A DNA stretch of 64,000 bases from Mycobacterium sp. JS623 (lineage in GTDB: Bacteria > Actinomycetota > Actinomycetes > Mycobacteriales > Mycobacteriaceae), in assembly GCF_000328565.1 (NCBI RefSeq), contig NC_019966.1, positions 6,400,917-6,464,916 on the forward strand, read 5' to 3'. Shown one piece after another: positions 56,475-64,000 of this stretch (positions are counted from its first letter, which is position 1; every line of letters starts with the position of its first letter). Position numbers and translations under genes: made by a program. The notes below the pieces were generated by a model. The model made no database searches and had not been told where the DNA came from. It was given only the letters and a program-made list of their open reading frames with translations.

Positions 56475-57671
56475 ATGTCGAGTCTGCGTCACGGTGACCG
56501 CGGGGGTGCGGTCACCGAGATCCGGGCGGCACTGGCGGCGTTGGGCATGATCGACAACCCCGACGACGACCTGATCACCGGTCGACACGTCGCCGTCGAT
56601 GTATTCGACGACGAACTGGACCACGCAGTGCGCGCATTCCAGCAGTACCGTGGTCTGCTTGTCGACGGAATCGTCGGCGAGGCGACTTTCCGTGCGCTGA
56701 AAGAAGCTTCGTACCGATTGGGCGCCCGCACGCTCAACCATCAGTTCGGTGCGCCGATGTACGGCGACGACGTTGCGACGCTGCAGGCCCGGTTGCAGGA
56801 CCTCGGCTTCTACACCGGACTCGTCGACGGGCACTTCGGCCTGCAGACCCACAATGCGCTGATGTCATATCAGCGCGAGTACGGCCTCTACCCCGACGGC
56901 ATCTGTGGCCCAGAAACGTTGCGCTCCTTGTATTTTCTCGGCTCTCGGGTTACCGGCGGCTCGCCGCACGCCATCCGCGAGGAGGAGTTGGTTCGCCGCT
57001 CCGGGCCGCGGCTGTCGGGCAAGCGGATCATCATCGATCCGGGCCGCGGTGGTAGCGATCATGGCCTGATCATGAACGGACCGGCGGGGCCCATCAGCGA
57101 GGCAGACATCCTGTGGGACTTGGCCAGTCGGCTCGAGGGCCGAATGACCGCGATCGGTATGGAGACGTTCCTGTCCCGCCCGGTGAACCGCGCACCTTCT
57201 GACGCTGAACGGGCCGCCACGGCCAACACCGTCGGCGCCGACTTGATGATCAGCCTGCGCTGCGCCGCTCATGCCAGCCCCTCCGCCAACGGGGTGGCCT
57301 CGTTTCACTTCGGCAATTCGCACGGGTCGGTGTCCACCATCGGTCGTATGCTTTCTGACTTCATTCAACGAGAAGTGGTGGCGCGCACCGGATTACGTGA
57401 TTGCCGCACCCATGGACGGACCTGGGATCTGCTGCGGCTGACCCGGATGCCCACCGTCCAGGTCGATGTCGGCTACATCACCAATCCACACGACCGGGGC
57501 ATGTTGGTGTCCGCGCAGGCCCGTGACTCAATCGCCGAAGGTGTGCTCGCCGCAGTCAAGCGGCTGTATCTCCTCGGCAAGAACGACCGGCCAACGGGGA
57601 CATTCACTTTCGCCGAGCTGCTGGCCCACGAACTGTCAGTCGATCAGGCCGGCCGCGTCAGCCCGACGTAA
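56475..57671 (+). CDS. cwlM: CwlM, amidase-like regulator of peptidoglycan synthesis
   Basis: 398 residues from the ATG at 56475, after GGGAAGGG. Two peptidoglycan-binding-like domains (MSSLRHGDRGGAVTEIRAAL to about residue 75, and YGDDVATLQARLQDLGFYTG to about 160) precede an Amidase_3 domain (190-375). The first zinc ligand His of active enzymes (D-P-G-H-G-G) is Arg here (DPGRGG), while the Glu (EADILWDLA) and a later His remain, so catalysis is unlikely. In M. tuberculosis CwlM is cytoplasmic, phosphorylated by PknB, and activates MurA. No signal peptide is present, in agreement. Confidence 0.95.
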   Translation: MSSLRHGDRGGAVTEIRAALAALGMIDNPDDDLITGRHVAVDVFDDELDHAVRAFQQYRGLLVDGIVGEATFRALKEASYRLGARTLNHQFGAPMYGDDVATLQARLQDLGFYTGLVDGHFGLQTHNALMSYQREYGLYPDGICGPETLRSLYFLGSRVTGGSPHAIREEELVRRSGPRLSGKRIIIDPGRGGSDHGLIMNGPAGPISEADILWDLASRLEGRMTAIGMETFLSRPVNRAPSDAERAATANTVGADLMISLRCAAHASPSANGVASFHFGNSHGSVSTIGRMLSDFIQREVVARTGLRDCRTHGRTWDLLRLTRMPTVQVDVGYITNPHDRGMLVSAQARDSIAEGVLAAVKRLYLLGKNDRPTGTFTFAELLAHELSVDQAGRVSPT

Positions 57672-58437
57672 TCTCCTGCAGACACGGCCCCGCGCCCGCG
57701 CCGACCGGCTGTTGCAGCTGCGCGCTTTCCAGTAGACGTTCCAGCGCCGCCTCGACATCGGCCTTCCACCCCAGCCCCTGCTCGAGTTCCAGACGCAGCC
57801 GCGGAAAGTAGCGGTGCTGCGTGACGACCACAAAGCCGGCGTCCTGCAACAGGTCGGCATCGAGCACGCACTGGTCAACCGAGCAGTCCCCCAGCACCTC
57901 GACGACTGGGCGCAATTCCGGTGCGGCCGTACGGGGATCCAATAGTTCGGTCACTTCAGAGGTACGCCCGAAGGCTTCCAGCGCACGTGCACCGCGGCGG
58001 ACAAGATCACCGACCACGGATGCGATCAGATGCCGCGACAGCCCCTCGGCGTCATGGCCGGACTCGACGCCGAGCGAGGTGAGCAGCACGGCGTCGGCGC
58101 TCACCGGTCCGGTGGGGAAATGACGCGCGCGGGGCACTGCACCCGGTGGTGCATAGAACGCGTAGCCCAGGCACGGGTTGTCGCCGATGTCGAATGGCAT
58201 CGCCGGGTCTTCATCGATCGCGGCCTCGGAGTCGCGGCACTGCACCGCCATCTGACCGCACGACCCCCACTCGAGCATGACCATCGACAGCCATGCTTCC
58301 TTCTCGAACTCGGGGTCGCTGAGGTGATCGTCGGCCCTCAGGGTCGCCGGATCCACCTCCCAGTACACGCAGCGGCGTGCGTGCTTGGGCAGCTGCTCGA
58401 AGGCTTCGAGCCGAAGAGGCGTGATACGCGCTGCCAC
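57658..58437 (-). CDS. GNAT-like protein (Rv3916c homologue)
   Basis: About 259 residues from the GTG at 58437, which follows GGGGAG. N-terminal ITPLRLEAFEQLPKHARRCV and the central CLGYAFYAPPGAVPRARHFP, VLLTSLGVESGHDAEGLSRH (a possible acetyl-CoA loop), and RRGARALEAFGRTSE fit a diverged N-acetyltransferase fold. Position opposite cwlM is conserved in M. tuberculosis. Substrate unknown. The 3' end overlaps cwlM by 14 bases in convergent orientation. Confidence 0.8.
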   Translation of the reverse strand: MAARITPLRLEAFEQLPKHARRCVYWEVDPATLRADDHLSDPEFEKEAWLSMVMLEWGSCGQMAVQCRDSEAAIDEDPAMPFDIGDNPCLGYAFYAPPGAVPRARHFPTGPVSADAVLLTSLGVESGHDAEGLSRHLIASVVGDLVRRGARALEAFGRTSEVTELLDPRTAAPELRPVVEVLGDCSVDQCVLDADLLQDAGFVVVTQHRYFPRLRLELEQGLGWKADVEAALERLLESAQLQQPVGAGAGPCLQEITSG

Positions 58438-58654
58438 TAAACTCCCCGAGTTCTGCGCGGTGCTGAAGTGCCGTGCTGCCACTCCAGGATAGAAGCACCT
58501 GGCGCCGACGGCCCCTTTTCGCCGGGTTCATTCATCGGCCAGCGCCGTCGATTTGAATCCCGTTGCTACACATAGGGTTTCCTTTTTCGCAGGCGAGCGG
58601 GCCGACTGGTTTGGGGGTCTGTGTCACAGTGACGTAATTACATCGTGTGGTAGG

Positions 58655-59644
58655 TCACCCGTTGGACGAACTCATAAGCTCGACTATCCGTTGCAAATCG
58701 TCGACCGAGCCGAACTCGACCACGATCTTGCCCTTTCGTTTGCCAAGGCTGACCGTCACGCGCGTATCGAACGCCGTCGACAGCTTCTCAGCAACGTCCT
58801 GCAGGCCGGGCATGTGAATCGGCTTGCGGCGCGGCGCAGACGGTGCCGAAGGGCTTTCCCGGTTCGCCAGCGTGACGGCCTCCTCGGTGGCGCGCACCGA
58901 AAGGCCCTCGGCGACGATGCGTGCCGCGAGCTCCTCCTGCTGCTCCGGCCCGCCTTCGAGGGCCAGCAGTGCGCGGGCGTGCCCGGCCGAAAGCACGCCG
59001 GCCGCTACCCGCCGCTGCACCGCGATGGGTAAGCGAAGCAGCCGGATCATGTTCGTGATCAACGGTCGCGACCGGCCGATGCGGGCGGCCAGTTCATCGT
59101 GGGTGACTTCGAACTCGTCGAGCAGCTGCTGATAGGCCGCCGCCTCCTCGAGCGGGTTCAGCTGTGCGCGGTGGATGTTCTCCAGAAGGGCGTCGCGCAG
59201 CATGCTGTCGTCGGCGGTCTCCCGCACGATCGCGGGAATGGTGGCCAGGCCGGCCTGCTGCGCGGCCCGCCAGCGCCGCTCCCCCATGACGAGCTGATAG
59301 CGCGGCGCCCCCGGCTGTGTCGCACGTACCGCCCGCACGACGATCGGCTGCATCAGGCCGAACTCGCGAATGGAGTGCACGAGTTCGGAGAGGGCTTCCT
59401 CGTCGAACACCTGGCGGGGTTGTTTGGGGTTTGGGCTGATCGCTGACGGATCGATCTCGCGGTAGATGGCACCGACGTCCGTCGTCGCAGCATCACTGAC
59501 CCCCGGCCCACCGATCACGACGTCGGCCGCGGCCTCTCCCATCCGCGGTCCGTAGCCCGAGTCCTCGCCATCGGCCGGGCCGGTGGGGATCAGGGACGCC
59601 AGGCCCCTGCCGAGGCCGCTTCGCTTGTTCTTCGGTTGAGTCAT
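58655..59644 (-). CDS. parB: Chromosome partitioning protein ParB
   Basis: 329 residues. The N-terminal domain ([35 protein letters not shown]) contains the GERRxRA CTP-binding motif; the helix-turn-helix ([20 protein letters not shown]) binds parS; a C-terminal dimerisation domain closes the protein ([18 protein letters not shown]). It loads onto parS and slides on DNA as a CTP switch, working with ParA. Two parS sites lie within 3 kb. Confidence 0.98.
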   Translation of the reverse strand: MTQPKNKRSGLGRGLASLIPTGPADGEDSGYGPRMGEAAADVVIGGPGVSDAATTDVGAIYREIDPSAISPNPKQPRQVFDEEALSELVHSIREFGLMQPIVVRAVRATQPGAPRYQLVMGERRWRAAQQAGLATIPAIVRETADDSMLRDALLENIHRAQLNPLEEAAAYQQLLDEFEVTHDELAARIGRSRPLITNMIRLLRLPIAVQRRVAAGVLSAGHARALLALEGGPEQQEELAARIVAEGLSVRATEEAVTLANRESPSAPSAPRRKPIHMPGLQDVAEKLSTAFDTRVTVSLGKRKGKIVVEFGSVDDLQRIVELMSSSNG

Positions 59645-59704
59645 CGGCGCTATCTCCTGCTCGCGAAACGCTTCATCGGTGCTTTCTCCTCTTCGCGTAA
59701 GCGC

Positions 59705-61464
<1,760 letters not shown>

Positions 61465-62016
61465 TCAGTCGAGCAGAACAACCACGCGACGAGAGGGTTC
61501 GACGCCCTCGCTCTCGCTGTGCACGCCGTCGACGGCGGCGACCGCGTCGTGCACGATCTTGCGCTCAAACGGCGTCATCGGGGTCAGCTCTTCGCGCTCC
61601 CCTGATTCCAGCACCCGGCGCGCCACCTTGTCACCGAGTGCGGCCAACTCGTCACGCCGCCGGCGGCGCCAGCGCGCGATGTCGAGCATCAGCCGGCTGC
61701 GCTCACCAGTTTTCTGGTGCACCGCCAACCGGGTCAGCTCCTGCAGCGCGTCGAGCACCTCGCCCTTGCGGCCCACCAACTTCGTCAGGTCACCACCGCC
61801 GTCGATGCTGACCACCGCGCGGTCGCCCTCGACATCCAGATCGATGTCGCCGTCGAAGTCCAACAGGTCCAACAGTTCCTCGAGGTAATCGCCCGCGATC
61901 TCGCCTTCGGCCACCAACCGCTCTTCGAGATCGTCGCCCGTCGGGGTCGCGGTCTCCGTGCCGTTGTCCTCGTCGGTCAATTCGTCGCTGCGTTCGGTCG
62001 TCTCGGCATCCGTCAT
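61465..62016 (-). CDS. jag: Jag/KhpB-like RNA-binding protein (KH and R3H domains)
   Basis: About 183 residues from the ATG at 62016, after GGGAGAGACAG. An acidic tail (TDEDNGTETATPTGDDLEER) precedes a KH-like domain (DGGGDLTKLVGRKGEVLDAL, QELTRLAV) and an R3H domain (ARRVLESGEREELTPMTPFE, RKIVHDAVAAVDGV). Such proteins bind RNA and affect cell-wall synthesis in Gram-positive bacteria. Located between rsmG and yidC as usual. Confidence 0.93.
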   Translation of the reverse strand: MTDAETTERSDELTDEDNGTETATPTGDDLEERLVAEGEIAGDYLEELLDLLDFDGDIDLDVEGDRAVVSIDGGGDLTKLVGRKGEVLDALQELTRLAVHQKTGERSRLMLDIARWRRRRRDELAALGDKVARRVLESGEREELTPMTPFERKIVHDAVAAVDGVHSESEGVEPSRRVVVLLD

Positions 62017-62055
62017 GACTGTCTCTCCCTCATCCACCACCGGATCGTGCTCCGG

Positions 62056-63156
62056 TCAACGCTTCCGCTTCTTGGGCCGCGCACCGGGCCGCGGCGTCGC
62101 TCCCGGGCGCGGCTTACCGTCGCCGGTCGGCTGTCCGTCGACCGCCGGCGTGCCGTCCACCACAGCGTCCGTCGCGTCCGTGATCTCCACGCCGTCGGTG
62201 ACCGTCGGCTCCGTCGGTGCGGGTTCCGTCTTGCGCGCACGGTCAGGCTTAGCGCCCGGCTTCGGCGCATTGGCCGCCCGTCTCTCTTGCGCCTCGACCT
62301 TTTTCGCCTCTTCCTCCTTGGCGATGTTCCCGAAGACGTAGTGCTGCTGCGCGAACGTCCAGATGTTGTTCGAGAACCAGTAGAGGATGATTGCGATCGG
62401 TAAGAACGGCCCGCCGACAACGACGCCAAGCGGGAACACGTAGAGCGCCAGCTTGTTCATCATCGCGGTCTGCGGGTTGGCCGCCGCTTCGGGGCTCTGC
62501 CGCGCCACCGACGCCCGGCTGTTGAAGTACGTCGCGATGCCGGCGGCGATCATCAGCGGCAGGCTGACCGCCACCACCGCGCTGCGGCTGAATTCGGTGA
62601 AGGCATCCAGACCTGACGACTGGATCATGGACGAACCGATCGGCGCACCAAAAAGGTTGGCGTCCAGGAAGTGTCCGACGTCGGTTGCGCTGAAGATGTA
62701 GTTGCCCGTCGCGCGGTTCTGCTCCACCGTGAGGTGTGGCCCGAAGCTGCCGCCCATGCCGCCTGTCACGGTCCGGTTGAATGACCGCAGCACGTGATAC
62801 AGCCCGAGGAACACCGGCACTTGCGCGAAGATCGGCAGGCAGCCCATCAGCGGGTTGAACCCGTGCTCGCGCTGCAGCTTCTGCATCTCCAGTGCCATCC
62901 GCTGGCGGTCCTTGCCGTACTTCTTCTGCAGCGCCTTGATTTGGGGCTGCAGCTCCTGCATCTGGCGTGTGGTGCGGATCTGCCGGACGAACGGCTTGTA
63001 CAGAATCGCGCGCAGGGTGAAGACGAGGAACATCACCGACAGCGCCCATGCGAAGAAGTTCGACGGTCCGAGAACGAACGCGAACGCCTTGTACCAAGCC
63101 CACATGATCGCCGAGACGGGCCAATAGATGAAGTCCAGGCTGAACCAGTCAAACAC
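62056..63156 (-). CDS. yidC: Membrane protein insertase YidC
   Basis: 366 residues from the GTG at 63156. Five membrane segments in the YidC/Oxa1 pattern: an N-terminal helix, [20 protein letters not shown] coiled-coil loop, [20 protein letters not shown], then [10 protein letters not shown] and the C-terminal helices ending [20 protein letters not shown] and [13 protein letters not shown]. The basic C-terminal tail (GARPKKRKR) docks ribosomes. It inserts and folds membrane proteins with or without Sec. Overlaps yidD by eight bases. Confidence 0.97.
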   Translation of the reverse strand: MFDWFSLDFIYWPVSAIMWAWYKAFAFVLGPSNFFAWALSVMFLVFTLRAILYKPFVRQIRTTRQMQELQPQIKALQKKYGKDRQRMALEMQKLQREHGFNPLMGCLPIFAQVPVFLGLYHVLRSFNRTVTGGMGGSFGPHLTVEQNRATGNYIFSATDVGHFLDANLFGAPIGSSMIQSSGLDAFTEFSRSAVVAVSLPLMIAAGIATYFNSRASVARQSPEAAANPQTAMMNKLALYVFPLGVVVGGPFLPIAIILYWFSNNIWTFAQQHYVFGNIAKEEEAKKVEAQERRAANAPKPGAKPDRARKTEPAPTEPTVTDGVEITDATDAVVDGTPAVDGQPTGDGKPRPGATPRPGARPKKRKR

Positions 63157-63442
63157 GCGTTTCGCTCTTCCCTTGCTCCGCTGGGCTGTCCCAGAAATCG
63201 TCGTGCCGCGGGCCGCCGCGGCGCTCGGGTATCGGGTCCCATCCTCCCCGATGCCACGGACCGCACTTCAGCAGACGCACCATCGCCAGCCATCCGCCGC
63301 GGATCAACCCGTACTCGCTCAGCGCGTCGACCGCGTACTGGCTGCAGGTCGGCGTGAACCGGCATGTGGGTAATCGCATCGGCGAGATCGTGTGGCGATA
63401 TAGCTCGATGAGGAAGACCACTCCCCGCGCACCTACACTCAT
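63149..63442 (-). CDS. yidD: Membrane protein insertion efficiency factor YidD
   Basis: 97 residues. The family signature [19 protein letters not shown] and [20 protein letters not shown] with three conserved cysteines are present, after an amphipathic N-terminal helix. Overlaps rnpA by an ATGA. It assists YidC-dependent insertion. Confidence 0.96.
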   Translation of the reverse strand: MSVGARGVVFLIELYRHTISPMRLPTCRFTPTCSQYAVDALSEYGLIRGGWLAMVRLLKCGPWHRGGWDPIPERRGGPRHDDFWDSPAEQGKSETRV

Positions 63443-63804
63443 CGGCTCGACGCCTCGTTGCGTGGACGCGTGCGGCGAATCGCCGTTCGCAGCTCTTGTT
63501 CGAGCCGCGCCGAGATCGCGTTGCGACTACCCGGGAGCGCGCGGATGACCACGCGGTCCGCCGGATCCAGTTCGTTGATCACCGTCCGTGCGACATGGCG
63601 CAGCCGACGGGCCACCCGGTGCCGCTGCACCGCGCCACCTACAGCTTTCGAGACGACCAATCCGATGCGCGGCCCATCGCCGGAGCCATCGTCAGTCGAC
63701 CGCAACGCGTGCACCACGAGATCGGGCTGCACCGCGCGCACCCCTTGACTGACGGTGACACCGAAGTCCGTCGACCGCGTCATCCGGTACCGAGCCGGAA
63801 GCAC
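63439..63804 (-). CDS. rnpA: Ribonuclease P protein component
   Basis: 121 residues from a GTG at 63804. [20 protein letters not shown] and [20 protein letters not shown], with LRHVAR, contain the RNR-type RNA-binding motif of the family. The protein helps the RNA subunit bind pre-tRNA. Sits between rpmH and yidD in the standard order. Confidence 0.96.
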   Translation of the reverse strand: MLPARYRMTRSTDFGVTVSQGVRAVQPDLVVHALRSTDDGSGDGPRIGLVVSKAVGGAVQRHRVARRLRHVARTVINELDPADRVVIRALPGSRNAISARLEQELRTAIRRTRPRNEASSR

Positions 63805-63825
63805 CGCGCTAGACCTTGCGTCGAA

Positions 63826-63969
63826 TCACGCAGTCAGCTTGCGGCGACCCTTGCCCCGCCGGTTCGACACGATCGCGCGGCCGGCCCGGGTGCGCATCCG
63901 CAGCCGGAACCCGTGCACCCGCGCGCGTCGGCGGTTGTTGGGCTGAAAGGTCCGCTTGCCCTTGGCCAC
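63826..63969 (-). CDS. rpmH: 50S ribosomal protein L34
   Basis: 47 residues from the GTG at 63969 ([20 protein letters not shown]), highly basic, full mycobacterial length, after AAGGAG. It is the last gene of the window; dnaA and oriC are expected immediately beyond the right edge. Confidence 0.97.
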   Translation of the reverse strand: MAKGKRTFQPNNRRRARVHGFRLRMRTRAGRAIVSNRRGKGRRKLTA

Positions 63970-64000
63970 GGCTGTTCACTCCTTGTTGCGTCTGGCACCC

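Noticed and set aside
58615..58650. CRP-like palindrome GTCACAGTGAC upstream of the Rv3916c-like gene
   Set aside because: The spacing does not fit the mycobacterial CRP site TGTGA-N6-TCACA; the short palindrome alone is not convincing.

Overview
The window is high-GC actinobacterial DNA and almost certainly a rapidly growing mycobacterium (Mycolicibacterium type). Evidence: mycobacterial single-copy markers in known order (ino1, leuS, the mtc28 family, pcnA, a MurJ fused to a pseudokinase, sigM, trxB-trxA, cwlM, parB-parA-rsmG-jag-yidC-yidD-rnpA-rpmH), many GTG starts, and many genes with a TANNNT box 6 to 8 bases before the start codon, the signature of leaderless mycobacterial transcripts. 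The right edge stops just short of dnaA/oriC, since rpmH is the last gene and two perfect parS sites lie 2.6 and 3.4 kb before the edge. A block homologous to M. tuberculosis Rv0036c-Rv0058 (positions about 11-44 kb) is joined to the Rv3906c-Rv3924c block (44.5-64 kb). In M. tuberculosis these lie on opposite sides of oriC; from memory the arrangement here resembles M. smegmatis.

Region by region. 1-14.7 kb is accessory DNA rich in stress genes and gene wreckage: a second-type dnaK (cut by the left edge), a general stress protein, a truncated diiron monooxygenase subunit and a truncated PucR regulator meeting at a hexanucleotide repeat, an intact PucR paralogue, an Hsp20 remnant beside a DUF1931 histone-fold protein, a STAS protein, an HtrA-like protease with several frameshifts, LtrA, an IS30 scrap, a MazEF-like toxin-antitoxin pair, a P450 scrap and an alpha/beta-hydrolase-adenylyl cyclase fusion (Rv1900c-like). 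15-18.6 kb is dnaB and the rpsF-ssb-rpsR-rplI operon. A second, frameshifted hydrolase-cyclase lies in inverted orientation on the other side of this block.

20-33.5 kb carries cell-envelope and metabolic genes: GT87 membrane protein, ponA1, DUF5318, DUF1707, PadR, ino1, hydrolase, LLM oxidoreductase, GntR, a fused amino-acid ABC transporter and MarR. 33.5-44.5 kb holds glucosylglycerate hydrolase, an SDR, a secreted-type lipase, leuS, an MTC28-family protein, YqgE, an MFS transporter and a mycothiol-dependent isomerase-like protein. 44.5-64 kb is the conserved origin-proximal set: calcium-repeat protein, pcnA, Nudix, DUF6049 and MurJ (overlapping starts and stops), sigM and its anti-sigma factor, thioredoxin system, cwlM, chromosome partitioning, and membrane insertion/RNase P/L34.

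No CRISPR array, rRNA, tRNA or intact insertion sequence was found. The observations most worth following are the LexA-like box and DnaA-box-like cluster before dnaB, the inverted pair of hydrolase-cyclase paralogues flanking the dnaB-ribosomal block with shared leaderless promoters and degenerate catalytic residues, the hexamer-repeat junction of two truncated genes, and the long hairpin sitting exactly at the synteny junction at 44.5 kb. I did not find a clearly novel multigene system.
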